Shown here: positions 34,184 to 43,825 of the stretch, piece after piece
Position numbering within the stretch: the stretch's first letter is position 1
Layout: every line of letters begins with the position of its first letter
NCBI RefSeq assembly: GCF_031624495.1
Contig: NZ_JAMQOP010000005.1
Coordinates: forward strand, 124,001 to 188,000
DNA from: Halogeometricum sp. S1BR25-6
GTDB lineage: Archaea; Halobacteriota; Halobacteria; Halobacteriales; Haloferacaceae
Length of the DNA stretch: 64,000 nucleotides
Reading direction: 5' to 3'
The notes under the pieces: model-generated
What the model was told of the DNA's origin: nothing
The model's input: the letters and a program-made list of their open reading frames with translations, nothing else
The model's database searches: none
Position numbers and translations under genes: made by a program

Positions 34184-34965
34184 AGATCTCTCCGTTGGAA
34201 CTGAAACGCGCTGAGGACGACCAGCAGGGCCGCGGCTTCGAGGAGGATGACCGCGCCGGTCCAATCGTACGTCCCGTCGACGAGGATGGCCATCGGGTCG
34301 TAGTAGTGTGTTGGGCTGAACGTACCGAGCCACTCGTAGTCCGTCCCGGTGACGAACGATTCGACCATGAACAGCCCGAAAACGACGCCGAGCGCGCCGC
34401 GCTGGGCAACGCTGCCGCTGTTGGCGAACACCGAAAGGAGAAGTCCCAGACCTGCACAGACGAGGAGGTACGGGATCGAGAGGACGTGCGTCATCACGAC
34501 GTCGACGAACGACAGAGGATCATCGATGAGGATGCCACCGAGGCAGACGGCGGCCGCGACGACGACGTTCACGAGGAGAAGCGGCGCGAGTAGCGACGCG
34601 AATTTCCCGAGGAGAACTGAGACGCGGGAGACGGGGGTCGACAACAAGAGGTCCAATCGGCCGTCCTCGATATCCTCCGCGATGAGTGCGCCGGCGCTGT
34701 ACGCGAAGTACAGCCCTAGCAGCAGGACCCAGCCGAACTGGTACAGTTCGGCGGCGAACAACCCCTCAAGCGATCCCATTGCCTCGACACCGAACGCCGA
34801 CTGAAGCGCCGGCGGGAACGCCTCCGCGTACTGTTCGAAGTCGATCTCTTGGATCATGGACGGACCGATAGCGAAGAACAGTCCCGCGTACAGCGAGAGC
34901 CCTGCCGAGAGCGCCACCGCGCTCAGAAGCCGTCGTTCCGTCTCGTAGCGGACGATCTCACGCAT
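34180..34965 (-). CDS. ABC transporter permease (ABC-2 type)
   Basis: A 261-aa protein with six hydrophobic helices (about 18-38, 75-95, 115-140, 145-170, 185-205, 235-255). The short soluble loop IAEDIEDGRLDLLLSTPVSR is typical of ABC-2 permeases and couples to the ATPase. It forms the membrane half of an exporter with the ATPase at 34958, whose end it overlaps by 8 bases. Substrate unknown; ABC-2 systems export peptides, lipids, polysaccharides or drugs. Confidence 0.85.
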   Translation of the reverse strand: MREIVRYETERRLLSAVALSAGLSLYAGLFFAIGPSMIQEIDFEQYAEAFPPALQSAFGVEAMGSLEGLFAAELYQFGWVLLLGLYFAYSAGALIAEDIEDGRLDLLLSTPVSRVSVLLGKFASLLAPLLLVNVVVAAAVCLGGILIDDPLSFVDVVMTHVLSIPYLLVCAGLGLLLSVFANSGSVAQRGALGVVFGLFMVESFVTGTDYEWLGTFSPTHYYDPMAILVDGTYDWTGAVILLEAAALLVVLSAFQFQRRDL

Positions 34966-35911
34966 CGTTCTCGCTGCTCCCTCGGTGTGTCTGGGTCTCC
35001 CCGTAGAACCGCATGAACACCTCTTCGAGGGGAGCCTCCTCGATTTCGATATCCTGCACGTCGTACTCGCTCAGACGTGCGAGCAGGTCGTTGTACTCCC
35101 CCGTGTAGGTGAACGTAATCGTCGCTCCCGAATCGCTCCGACCCGAACTGACCGTTTCGGTTCGGTCGGCGCCGAAATTCAGGTCGTGAACGCCGGGAAC
35201 TGCGAATTCCTCGGGATCCACGCGCTCTGCAACGCGGACGCGGACGAACTTTCCGGACCGGCTGAGCAGCGTCTCGATGTCCTCCAGTTCGACGAGACGC
35301 CCCGCGCGGATTATGCCAACCCGCTCGCAGATCTTCTGGACCTCGCTCAGAATGTGCGAGGAGAAGAAGACGGTCTTCCCGCGTCGGTGTTCCTCCGCGA
35401 GGAACTCGATGAAGCGGTCCTGCTTCAGCGGGTCGAGTCCGCTCGTGGGCTCGTCCATGATGATCAACTCCGGGTCGTGCATGAACGCCAGCACGATGGC
35501 GAGCATCTGCTTGTTCCCGCGGGAGTAGCTGCCGATCTTCCGGTCGAGCGGGGGCGTGAACCGTTCGAGCAGTTCGTCGCTGCGTTCGTCCCCGCGGAGG
35601 TCGCCGTAGTAGCTCAGCATCCGCCGCCCGGTCGCGCCTTCGTCGAACACCGGTTCAGCTGGGAGATAGCCGATCTCGCGGCGGGCCTTCACTAACTCTC
35701 GTTCGTCGGTGATGTCTCGACCGAGGACGCGTGCGCTCCCGCCGGTCGGCGACTGAAATCCGAGCAGCGTCCGAATCGCCGTCGTCTTCCCGGCGCCGTT
35801 GGGGCCCAAAAAGCCGAACACCTCGCCGTCTTCGACGGTGAAGGACAGTGAGTCGATGCCCAGAACGTCCCCGTAGTCCTTCGTGAGCTCGTCGACTTCG
35901 ATGGCGCCCAT
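34958..35911 (-). CDS. ABC transporter ATP-binding protein
   Basis: A 317-aa ATPase with Walker A GPNGAGKT, a signature region SYSRGNKQML, Walker B LIIMDEPTSGLDP and switch His in SSHILSE. The C-terminal extension (about 220-317) resembles that of drug/peptide-type ABC-2 ATPases. It is the first gene of the operon ATPase, permease, 30-aa frame, S-layer-domain protein. ATG 35911 is preferred to an in-frame ATG at 35929. A second ABC-2 system lies at 40982-42771. Confidence 0.93.
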   Translation of the reverse strand: MGAIEVDELTKDYGDVLGIDSLSFTVEDGEVFGFLGPNGAGKTTAIRTLLGFQSPTGGSARVLGRDITDERELVKARREIGYLPAEPVFDEGATGRRMLSYYGDLRGDERSDELLERFTPPLDRKIGSYSRGNKQMLAIVLAFMHDPELIIMDEPTSGLDPLKQDRFIEFLAEEHRRGKTVFFSSHILSEVQKICERVGIIRAGRLVELEDIETLLSRSGKFVRVRVAERVDPEEFAVPGVHDLNFGADRTETVSSGRSDSGATITFTYTGEYNDLLARLSEYDVQDIEIEEAPLEEVFMRFYGETQTHRGSSENDA

Positions 35912-35929
35912 GGCTGCTCTTACCTTCAT

Positions 35930-36273
35930 AGCTAATTACGGGTTTTGGTTTCGCAGGTCACACTCTCGAGTAGGCGTTCGTGAGGCCGAGACGAGCGTTC
36001 ATCGCTGAGGACGAGGCCGAGTCGGCCGTCACTGTCCTTTGGGGGCCGTTTCGACGGCCTACCACGCGACGAATATCCCGAGTCTACGAGGTCAGCGATT
36101 CCGACCGCGTCGTACCTCTACACGATCCGCCGGCGCTCGTTCACCGACAACGTTGCAACTGAGCTTTGGGTTTCTGGAACAGCTACTAACTCGCGTGCTT
36201 CGGCGTCTATTCGCTCGCGTTCTATCGCACGATTTCCCAAACGCCTACCTGACTCGCGGCGGTCATCTCTTCC
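35930..36273. other. divergent intergenic region, about 340 bases
   Basis: Lies between the ABC operon (minus) and the first CPBP protease gene (plus), so it should hold both promoters. I see no clear TATA box on the plus strand. TAATTACG (about 35933-35940) is a weak candidate on the minus side. No gene found. Confidence 0.3.
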
Positions 36274-36987
36274 ATGTCGAACGTCGATACCCGTCGCTCT
36301 GGCCTCATTCGCCCGGTCGCGGAACTGGTGGGTCTCACTGTCGTCGCATTTCTCGTCTCGCTGGTCGCCGGCGTCGCATTCATCGTCCCGATGTTCGTGT
36401 TGGGATACGGAATCGAAACGACGGGGGTCCTCATCGGGTCCACGGCCGCAGGTCAAGTCGCGTTCCTCGGCGTCGGCTACGCCTACAGCAGGCTTCGCGA
36501 CATCTCGGTCAGTATCGCGCGTCCGTCAGGTCGACAGCTCCTCGTCGCGCTCGGCGGAACCGTGGCCGCGCTGGTGGTCGCGACTCTCCTATCGGTCCTG
36601 CTGACCGTTCTCGACCTGCTGCCACAGTCGGTTATCGGCGACATCGCCACGCGGAACCCGACGTTCCTACTCGGATTGGCCGCACTCTCGGTGGTTCTCG
36701 TTGCACCCGCTGAGGAGTGGCTCTTTCGCGGTGTCATTCAGGGTCGTCTCCGGCAGCGGGTCGGACCTACTCCCGCGATTGCGGGGTCGAGTCTCCTGTT
36801 CGGGTCGATGCACCTCGTGAATTATTCAGGTTCACTCCTTCCCGTCTTCGCCGGCGCATCGCTCATTGTCGTCGTCGGGTGTGTCTTCGGTGCGCTGTAC
36901 GAATACACCGACAACCTCGCAGTCCCCATCGTGACACACGCGACGTACAATGTGGTATTGCTGATTCTCTCCTACCTGTCGATCTAG
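36274..36987 (+). CDS. CPBP-family intramembrane metalloprotease (1 of 5)
   Basis: A 237-aa multi-pass protein with the CPBP/Abi motifs: APAEEWLFRG (the EE-x3-R motif, about 148-157), FGSMHLVN (His) and a last conserved THATYNVV. These are Rce1-like glutamate/histidine intramembrane proteases. In bacteria they process or give immunity to peptides, while the archaeal roles are unknown. It lies alone, followed 20 bases later by the right end of TnpB element 2. Confidence 0.85.
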   Translation: MSNVDTRRSGLIRPVAELVGLTVVAFLVSLVAGVAFIVPMFVLGYGIETTGVLIGSTAAGQVAFLGVGYAYSRLRDISVSIARPSGRQLLVALGGTVAALVVATLLSVLLTVLDLLPQSVIGDIATRNPTFLLGLAALSVVLVAPAEEWLFRGVIQGRLRQRVGPTPAIAGSSLLFGSMHLVNYSGSLLPVFAGASLIVVVGCVFGALYEYTDNLAVPIVTHATYNVVLLILSYLSI

Positions 36988-37007
36988 CGTAGTCAGACGC
37001 CGACCGT

Positions 37008-38480
37008 TTGACATCCTCCCCGCCCTGAAGGGCGAGGATTCCCGACCGCCGTTGGGATATTGTGGTTTACGACGTAGTCTGTTCTCGCGGTGCAAAGCAT
37101 CCGCTCTCTTTGTCGAACAGGTACGTCGATGGCTGTGCCAACCAGCCGTTACTCCTATCTCCCCCATCACAGGCGAGACTCGGAGATACTTTCTGTCGAA
37201 TATTCTCAGCACCATTCACGTCCGCATTCGCCACCGTCCCGCACTCATCACACACGTACAGACCGCGTTCAACGCGGTTCGACTTGCGCTTTCGACCACA
37301 ACACGAACATGACTTCGACGTATCGCGCTCAGACACCCGTTCAACCGTGATGCCTCCCATCTTGGCCTTGTATTCCAGCATCGAGGTGAAGCGGTCGAAT
37401 GCCCATGAGTGCAGGTCAAGGTTGCCGTGTTTGCCCCAGTTCTTCGACTCACCGTTTTCCTCGTCATTGCGGATACCGGAAAGGTCACCAATCACAATCG
37501 TTCCAACGCTCTCGTCCAAACACCGTTGGACAATGTGTTTTGAGAGTGTGTGGAAGTAGTGAGTGCGACGAGCCGACTTCTTCTGGTTCAACCGCGTAGC
37601 TTGTTCGGAGTCCGAATCGTCACAGCGAGCAATTCGCTTGCTGAAGTAGTAGTCGTCCTGCTTCAAGCAATTCAACGGGTAGAGCTCGCTGTGACCGTCT
37701 TTATAGGCGAGCGCGGCGAAGTTGTTGATACCGAGGTCAACACCCACGGTGTTCTTACCGGGGGCGTCAGAAATCTCGATTTCGACCTTGCACACGAAGT
37801 GCAACTCCCACTCGCCGCCAGTCCAGACGGCTCGAACCTGTTGGACGCTCTCCACGGTAGAGAGGTCAACGTCTGGGCGCGTCTGATACTTGCAGAGGAT
37901 GAAGTCCGACCAGTGTTCTTTGAGGTTGGAGCCTTTGGAGAGTCTGACTCTCTCGTATTTGGTGTCGAGTTTGAAGCCAGCGGCTTTGAACGTGACCGTC
38001 GAACGAGGGTGTTCGTCGTTGTGTTTGCGGTACTTCGGCGGGTTTGCTCTCGTGTCTCCGTTTCGTCGTTTGCCGTACCAGCCGTTGAACGCCTCAGCGA
38101 GTTCTTGAAGGACTCGCTGACTTGACTGAGAATGCAGGTCATCATAGCGTTCGTGCGACTTGAGGTAGGTGGTGAGTTCGTTGTGACCGGGAATATGGCC
38201 TATCTCTGTCCACACGCGGTCGCAGACCCACCTCCCGACATTCCAGAGTTTCGAGGCTGAGAACCCGAGCGAATCAAGGTCGCCGGCCACCTGTGACTGG
38301 TTCCGTATGGACGCAGTGTAGGTGCGGATGACGACCTGTTTCGCCATACGTAACCTATGTAGTCAAACTTACTTGAGAATATGGATTCGAGCATGGAATA
38401 TCCGGTCTTACCATTGGTAGTGGGCTGTGACGAATCGTGTCGGATTCATCCCCGCCCTAAAGGGCGGGGCTTTCTCCTTG
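37008..38480 (-). mobile_element. IS200/IS605-type TnpB-only element 2
   Basis: The right end TTGACATCCTCCC starts at 37008 with hairpin CGCCC-TGAA-GGGCG (37021-37034). The left end has ATTCATCC, hairpin CCCCGCCC-TAAA-GGGCGGGG (38449-38468) and CTTTCTCCTTGC ending about 38480. It carries tnpB only. It lies 20 bases beyond a CPBP gene without interrupting it. Confidence 0.75.
37067..38347 (-). CDS. tnpB: TnpB RNA-guided nuclease family protein (copy 2)
   Basis: 426 aa, clearly related to the copy at 28715. The RuvC-I motif is VGVDLGINN, the RuvC-III motif NADVNGAENIR, and the zinc finger is complete (CSCCG...CDECG). The RuvC-II region reads IVIGDLSGIRNDEENG, again with Gly where a canonical TnpB has Glu. 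The C-terminal 40 residues (SNGWLAQPSTYLFD) overlap the element right end, where the guide RNA scaffold is expected. Full length and intact. Confidence 0.9.
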   Translation of the reverse strand: MAKQVVIRTYTASIRNQSQVAGDLDSLGFSASKLWNVGRWVCDRVWTEIGHIPGHNELTTYLKSHERYDDLHSQSSQRVLQELAEAFNGWYGKRRNGDTRANPPKYRKHNDEHPRSTVTFKAAGFKLDTKYERVRLSKGSNLKEHWSDFILCKYQTRPDVDLSTVESVQQVRAVWTGGEWELHFVCKVEIEISDAPGKNTVGVDLGINNFAALAYKDGHSELYPLNCLKQDDYYFSKRIARCDDSDSEQATRLNQKKSARRTHYFHTLSKHIVQRCLDESVGTIVIGDLSGIRNDEENGESKNWGKHGNLDLHSWAFDRFTSMLEYKAKMGGITVERVSERDTSKSCSCCGRKRKSNRVERGLYVCDECGTVANADVNGAENIRQKVSPSLACDGGDRSNGWLAQPSTYLFDKESGCFAPREQTTS

Positions 38481-38893
38481 CACTTCCGTAAGCATCTCCT
38501 CGAAGAAGGTGTTTCTGTTTGTCCTGGATGGGAGACATCTTGATGGACCTACCGTCTGAGGAGACTAGAATCGCTGTGCTCCAGTCGGATGGCGTTCATT
38601 GCTAACTCGTTCACCTGCCGTCTCCGCCTCGGGAACGATGGATGGCTACTGACGACGATAGTCTACAAGCAAAAGGGGACTCAGATCGCACGAACTACCG
38701 CCAAGCGTGAATAGTGAGAGCGATAGTAAGCACTTCTAACAACAAAGAGAGAAGATCAACGTGGTTGAGTTACGATTGTAGCGACATACTTCGATCTCAG
38801 TCGACTCAATCCTGCGATACTCCCAGATTAACTGTAGAGACCCTAAACAGCTGTTGCAAACGTTCACGGCTTCCGGGACAGACTACGTAGATA
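38481..38893. other. intergenic, about 410 bases
   Basis: No gene seen. It carries the region outside the left end of TnpB element 2 and the promoter region of the regulator at 38894. No repeats noted. Confidence 0.3.
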
Positions 38894-39799
38894 ATGGACT
38901 CAGAGGAGCCTGCAACTGATATCGACGAAAGCGTTATCAAGAGCATCGAAGCCCTCGCCAATCAACAGCGGCTGGAGATTCTCGTCGCGTTGGCCGAGAG
39001 GAAATACGATGGTGAAGCGGAGACGTCCGCGATGTCTTTTACGCAACTGTACGACGTCGTGAGTTGCCAGAGCACGTCGCAGTTCTCTTATCACCTCAAA
39101 CAGCTTGTCGACAGATTCATCGTCGAAACTGAAGACGGATATCAGCTCACGTACGCCGGTGACAAAGTTCGTCGTGCCCTCTTTTCGGGGCTCTACGAGC
39201 CGTCTCACGTGTTCGATCCTGTGGCTGTCGAAGGGGCCTGCCCGAACTGTGGTGCGCGGGCACTTGATGCAGACTCAACCGAGGGTCGGTTCACTGTGGA
39301 GTGCCGAGAGTGCGTAACACCCATCGTCTCCGATCTCTTCCCACAGAGTATCGCTCAGGAACGATCTACGCAAGAAATCGTCGACAGTTTTGGCTACGGT
39401 ATCTGGGCGAAGTACCTCTTCGTACGAGGGGGCGTCTGTCCCGAATGCTATGGGCTGCTTGACACCACTATCCAGCAGTTAGAGCGTGAAGAACACTCCA
39501 TGGGAGTCTCGATTAACGAATGTCGCCGATGTTGGTTCACCGTCTACTTTCCTATCGACGTCATCGTTGCGTTCCACCCGGTAGTTATCGAAGCCTTCTG
39601 GCAACACGGTGTCTCCCTCCTGGATATCCCTCTCTGGGAGCTATTCGAGTACACGACGGCAGAAAACTGGAACACCACTGTGAGAGCAGAGGAGCCGTTC
39701 GCTGCTTCAGTCGAGGTCGTTCTTGATGAGACAGAGATTCGGTTAGCAGTCGATCATCAGCTCTCGGTTGAGGTTCTACAGAAGACCGAGCTTCGATAG
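38894..39799 (+). CDS. winged-helix/zinc-ribbon regulator (DUF7351-like), paralogue
   Basis: A 301-aa protein with the same architecture as the gene at 27408. An ArsR-like winged helix comes first (IEALANQQRLEILVALAER, then FSYHLKQLVDRFI). A C-terminal part has CPNC...CREC, CPEC and CRRC pairs, i.e. two zinc ribbons. It stands directly upstream of a CPBP - ABC ATPase - permease - CPBP run on the same strand and may regulate it (inference). ATG 38894 is the first in frame. Confidence 0.8.
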   Translation: MDSEEPATDIDESVIKSIEALANQQRLEILVALAERKYDGEAETSAMSFTQLYDVVSCQSTSQFSYHLKQLVDRFIVETEDGYQLTYAGDKVRRALFSGLYEPSHVFDPVAVEGACPNCGARALDADSTEGRFTVECRECVTPIVSDLFPQSIAQERSTQEIVDSFGYGIWAKYLFVRGGVCPECYGLLDTTIQQLEREEHSMGVSINECRRCWFTVYFPIDVIVAFHPVVIEAFWQHGVSLLDIPLWELFEYTTAENWNTTVRAEEPFAASVEVVLDETEIRLAVDHQLSVEVLQKTELR

Positions 39800-40047
39800 A
39801 GAGCAAGCGAGATCCCTCACCGACGAATCTGGGTGTGATTTCCACAGAGAGCAGTATTCTACAGCGAGTAACCAGCACGCGAGTGATGGACCGATGAGAA
39901 ACACAACTCTGTCAATGGATGTAGACTGAGAGTTGGAGTTGACACGCCTTCGACCCAATCTATCAACTTAAACGTGTTTGAGTAATCTGTTTGCCAAGTT
40001 GTAATTCATATGACAATATTTATCCGGTCTCCGGGGAAGAATCGGCT

Positions 40048-40923
40048 ATGCACTCGCTTCGCCACTCGTTGATTGATGAACATCCCGTCGCGGCGTTCTT
40101 CGTCGGGGCGTACGCGTATACGTGGATCATCTCTGCCCCCGCCGTATTCATGGAGCCGAGTTGGACCGCGGCAATTCTCATTTATATCGGGAGTTTTGGC
40201 CCTCCAATAAGTGCGGCAGTAGTGACATGGCTGCGGGGCGACGACGTCAGAGAGTGGGCGAGTCAAATTACGAAGTGGCGCGTGGGATGGAAATGGTGGT
40301 TCGTTGCTCTCGGCCTTCCACTCGTCGCGGCGGCGCTAATTGCGGTCGGTATCTTTGCAGTTCGAGGCCCCATCGATTTCGGACGGGCGCTCCCGTCACC
40401 GTTGCTCTTCGTGGGGTTGTTCCTCTTCACCCTCGTACTCAGCGGCGGCTTAAACGAGGAGCCTGGGTGGCGAGGATTCGCACAAGCTAGGCTCAACGAA
40501 CGGTACGGGGCGTTCAACGCGAGTCTCATTATCGGAGTCGTCTGGGCTGGCTGGCATCTCCCGTACTTTCTCGCACCAGTCACTCCACATTCGAGTTTCC
40601 CCCTGGTCAATCAGGTCGGGTGGGTCGGTGGAATCCTCACCCTGTCAGTCATCCTCGCGTGGGCGTACAACAGCACCGGGAGCGTCCTCATCGTGATGGT
40701 GCTCCACGCAATGGCCAACACGGCGGACGTGCTCATTCCACTCGTTCCCAACGAGATTCTCATCGACGGGGTGATCAACGAGCGTGCGGTCGGTATCGTG
40801 ACCGTCGTTCACTTAGTCGTATACGCCGCCATCGCTCTTGCCATCGTCGCGTACTACGGTCGTAAAGCCCTCGCTCGTGGTGCGATTCCCAAAACGGCCG
40901 ACGTTGGTGGTGGAAGCTCGTGA
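40048..40923 (+). CDS. CPBP-family intramembrane metalloprotease (2 of 5)
   Basis: A 291-aa polytopic protein with NEEPGWRGFAQ (EE-x3-R motif), the WHLPYF histidine and a C-terminal LHAMANTADV motif. The start ATG 40048 (MHSLRHSL) is chosen because upstream codons are not membrane-protein-like. The ABC ATPase gene begins 58 bases downstream, so the two are probably one operon with the permease. Confidence 0.88.
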   Translation: MHSLRHSLIDEHPVAAFFVGAYAYTWIISAPAVFMEPSWTAAILIYIGSFGPPISAAVVTWLRGDDVREWASQITKWRVGWKWWFVALGLPLVAAALIAVGIFAVRGPIDFGRALPSPLLFVGLFLFTLVLSGGLNEEPGWRGFAQARLNERYGAFNASLIIGVVWAGWHLPYFLAPVTPHSSFPLVNQVGWVGGILTLSVILAWAYNSTGSVLIVMVLHAMANTADVLIPLVPNEILIDGVINERAVGIVTVVHLVVYAAIALAIVAYYGRKALARGAIPKTADVGGGSS

Positions 40924-40981
40924 TCACGAATACAGCGGCAGAGCAGCGTCTCTCTGAGCGGTCGATGGAGGGACGATAGAG

Positions 40982-41902
40982 ATGGCTGCAATCGATATCG
41001 ATGGTCTGACTAAACAGTTCGGAGACGTCGTCGCCGTCAACGACCTTGACTTGCGCGTTGAGGAAGGAGAGATCTTCGGGTTCCTCGGCCCGAACGGCGC
41101 AGGGAAGTCCACGACGATCGACATTCTGCTCGACTTTGTCCGTCCGACAGCAGGTACCGTGACTGTTCTCGGCCACGACGCTCAGCGAGAGGGTGAAGCC
41201 GTGCGGCGGAAAACCGGCGTTCTCCCGGATGCCTACCACGTCTACGAACGGTTGACTGGCCGGCAACACCTGGAGTTCGTTTTGGAGATGAAAGGTTCGA
41301 GCGAGGACGCGAACGAGCTTCTTGAACGGGTTCGCATCGCCGACGCCGCTGACCGGAAAGCTGGCGGGTATTCGAAAGGGATGCGGCAGCGGCTAGTTCT
41401 CGCGATGGCGCTCGCTGGCGACCCCGACCTGCTCGTCCTCGACGAACCGTCTACCGGACTGGATCCGAACGGAGCCCGTGAAATGCGGGAGATCATCCAA
41501 GAAGAGAACGAACGCGGAACAACGGTGTTCTTCTCCAGTCACGTCATGGAGCAGGTCGAGGCGGTCTGTGACCGGGTGGCGATCATCAATCGCGGCCAGC
41601 TCGTCGCCGTCGATACTATCGATGGCCTTCGCGACGCGACCGAAACGGGCGAAGTCCTGTATATATACGTCTCTAAACTCGACGGAGCTACTATCGAGCG
41701 AGTCACCGAACTCGACGGTGTCGGGAGCGCTTCGATCGACGACGGTCGGCTTCGAGTCGTCGTCGATGATGCCTCGAAGTTTGCCGTTCTACAAGCTATC
41801 GACGCCCACGTAACGTCGATTCAGGACTTCTCGGTCGTCGAGTCCTCCCTCGAAGATCTGTTTGTCCGCTACACTGAGGACGAGCAGGAGGTCAGAGCAT
41901 GA
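40982..41902 (+). CDS. ABC transporter ATP-binding protein
   Basis: A 306-aa ATPase with Walker A GPNGAGKS, signature YSKGMRQRL, Walker B LLVLDEPSTGLDP and SSHVMEQ. Its TGA overlaps the permease ATG (ATGA at 41899-41902), so the subunits are translationally coupled. The C-terminal region resembles ABC-2-type export ATPases. Flanked by two CPBP protease genes on the same strand. Confidence 0.94.
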   Translation: MAAIDIDGLTKQFGDVVAVNDLDLRVEEGEIFGFLGPNGAGKSTTIDILLDFVRPTAGTVTVLGHDAQREGEAVRRKTGVLPDAYHVYERLTGRQHLEFVLEMKGSSEDANELLERVRIADAADRKAGGYSKGMRQRLVLAMALAGDPDLLVLDEPSTGLDPNGAREMREIIQEENERGTTVFFSSHVMEQVEAVCDRVAIINRGQLVAVDTIDGLRDATETGEVLYIYVSKLDGATIERVTELDGVGSASIDDGRLRVVVDDASKFAVLQAIDAHVTSIQDFSVVESSLEDLFVRYTEDEQEVRA

Positions 41903-42771
41903 CGTGGCTGGTAATTGCGAAGAAAGACTTCCGAGATGCCGTCCAGTCACGCGCGCTCTGGGCGCTCGTGGCAGTATTCGTCCTCTTATCGCTCGTTTCG
42001 ACGTACGCGTACGTCCAAGTTCCCGAGATGCTCGGTGAGTCGACGGGAGCGACGTTCGCCGGGCTCATCTTCTTCACAGTCGGCCTTACCGGCCTGTTCG
42101 TGCCTCTTGCGGCGATTGTGGTCTGTTACAAGTCCCTCGCCGGCGAGCGCGAACTCGGGAGTATCAAGCTGTTACTCTCGTTGCCGACCAACCGGCTGAA
42201 CGTTTTCACCGGAAAGGTCGCCGGACGAGCGGGCGTTCTCGTGTTCGGTCTCGGTATCGGTCTCCTTGTTGGATTAGGGTTCGGCTCCGTGCTGCTCGGG
42301 GCACTCAGCCCTGGCGTTACACTCGTATTCGCTCTCGTGACCCTCGGGTTCGCGGCGATCTACGCGGGGATCATGGTCGGACTCTCGGCCACGACGGGTT
42401 CGACTTCACGTGCGACCACACTCGCACTCGGATTCTTTGTCGTCTTCGAACTACTCTGGGATATCGTCCCGATGGCGCTCGTCTACGTCGTCAATGGCTT
42501 CAGTCTTCCATCCACAATGCCCGACTGGGTATTCCTCGTCAGTCAGGTTTCCCCGTCTTCGGCGTATCTCTCCACGGTCGTCGCTCTCCTGCCTGGGTTC
42601 GCAGAGACGGCCGGTGCAGCGCCCGCTCAGACGGGCGTTGGAGTCGAAGCGACTGCCGCCGAGCCGGACCCGTTCTTCCTGATTCCGGAGGTAGGGATCG
42701 TCGTTCTCGTCCTCTGGCTCGTCGTTCCGTTCCTCGTTGGGTATTACCGGTTCAGCGTCGCAGATCTGTAG
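41899..42771 (+). CDS. ABC transporter permease (ABC-2 type)
   Basis: A 290-aa polytopic protein. A first helix after VIAKKDFRDAVQSRALW is followed by the ABC-2 loop ERELGSIKLLLSLPTNRLN and about five further helices. It pairs with the ATPase immediately upstream through an ATGA overlap. Probably an exporter. Its substrate may relate to the flanking CPBP proteases (inference). Confidence 0.9.
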   Translation: MTWLVIAKKDFRDAVQSRALWALVAVFVLLSLVSTYAYVQVPEMLGESTGATFAGLIFFTVGLTGLFVPLAAIVVCYKSLAGERELGSIKLLLSLPTNRLNVFTGKVAGRAGVLVFGLGIGLLVGLGFGSVLLGALSPGVTLVFALVTLGFAAIYAGIMVGLSATTGSTSRATTLALGFFVVFELLWDIVPMALVYVVNGFSLPSTMPDWVFLVSQVSPSSAYLSTVVALLPGFAETAGAAPAQTGVGVEATAAEPDPFFLIPEVGIVVLVLWLVVPFLVGYYRFSVADL

Positions 42772-42882
42772 CGCCAACTACCGAAACACCACAAACCAAA
42801 CACGATGATGACAAACGAAAGTATGCAAATCGTTCGTCTTCCGAAGGAAACGGTTTCTCTCGACGGAGTCGTCTAAAGAACC

Positions 42883-43752
42883 ATGTCATCGATACTCAAG
42901 CAACGGATCAGCCAGTACCGAATTACGTCGTTCTTCGTACTGGCGTACGCGCTTTCGTGGACGCTCGATGCGATTCCGAAGCTCCTCGGAATGGACCCAT
43001 CTTGGAGTCGATGGTTCATCGAAGGCTTCCTGAGCCCGCTTTCACCGGGAGTCGCTGCTGCAATCGTCCTGTGGGCGAGCGGTGAGAGCGTTAGGAAGTG
43101 GCTCGGTGACGTCTTCACCTGGCGGGTTCATCCCAAATGGTACGCCGCTGCGATCCTGATCCCGTTCGCTATCACGTATGCGGCGGGAGTCGCCTCGTGG
43201 GCACTCGGTGGGCCGATCGACTGGGCGGCCTTCGATTTCGACCCGATCACGATCGTTATCGGAATCGTTCTTGGAACGTTTATCGGCGGTGGTCAAGAGG
43301 AGTTCGGGTGGCGAGGGTTCGCCCAGACCGAACTGCAAGAACGGTATGGCGGATTGTCTGCGGCTCTCATCGTCGGCGTATTCTGGGGGCTCTGGCACCT
43401 CCCCCAATTCATCCCTGGCGGATTCCGCGCCGACTGGCCGCTCGAACTTATCGTCGCCTATTTCGTGGGGATTATCGCGTTCTCCGTGCTCCTCGGGTGG
43501 GTGTTCAACGGATCGAACGGGAGCGTGCTGTTAGCCATGCTGATGCACGGAACCGACAACGCGACGACGGGACAGGTTCCGCTCGATCTGGACGTCGTCC
43601 TCGTCGGTGACGCTATCGACTGGAGTACGCTCGCCACGTTGAACGGATCGCACGCGATTATCACATGGGCGGTCGTACTGCTCGTCGTCGTCACGACCGG
43701 TGTCCACCTGTACGATTACCGAGTCAGTCCGGACTGGAACACGGAGTCGTAA
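42883..43752 (+). CDS. CPBP-family intramembrane metalloprotease (3 of 5)
   Basis: A 289-aa polytopic protein with GGGQEEFGWRGFAQ (EE-x3-R motif), LWHLPQF and LMHGTDNATT. It is very similar in layout to the protein at 40048, and the pair may come from duplication. It starts 111 bases after the permease stop, so it could be in the same transcription unit. Confidence 0.88.
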   Translation: MSSILKQRISQYRITSFFVLAYALSWTLDAIPKLLGMDPSWSRWFIEGFLSPLSPGVAAAIVLWASGESVRKWLGDVFTWRVHPKWYAAAILIPFAITYAAGVASWALGGPIDWAAFDFDPITIVIGIVLGTFIGGGQEEFGWRGFAQTELQERYGGLSAALIVGVFWGLWHLPQFIPGGFRADWPLELIVAYFVGIIAFSVLLGWVFNGSNGSVLLAMLMHGTDNATTGQVPLDLDVVLVGDAIDWSTLATLNGSHAIITWAVVLLVVVTTGVHLYDYRVSPDWNTES

Positions 43753-43825
43753 CCTAGCATCGGTCGGGAGAACAGTAGGGGACTACCACCGGAACCAGCC
43801 AACAGAGGGACACAATCTCCCATTA

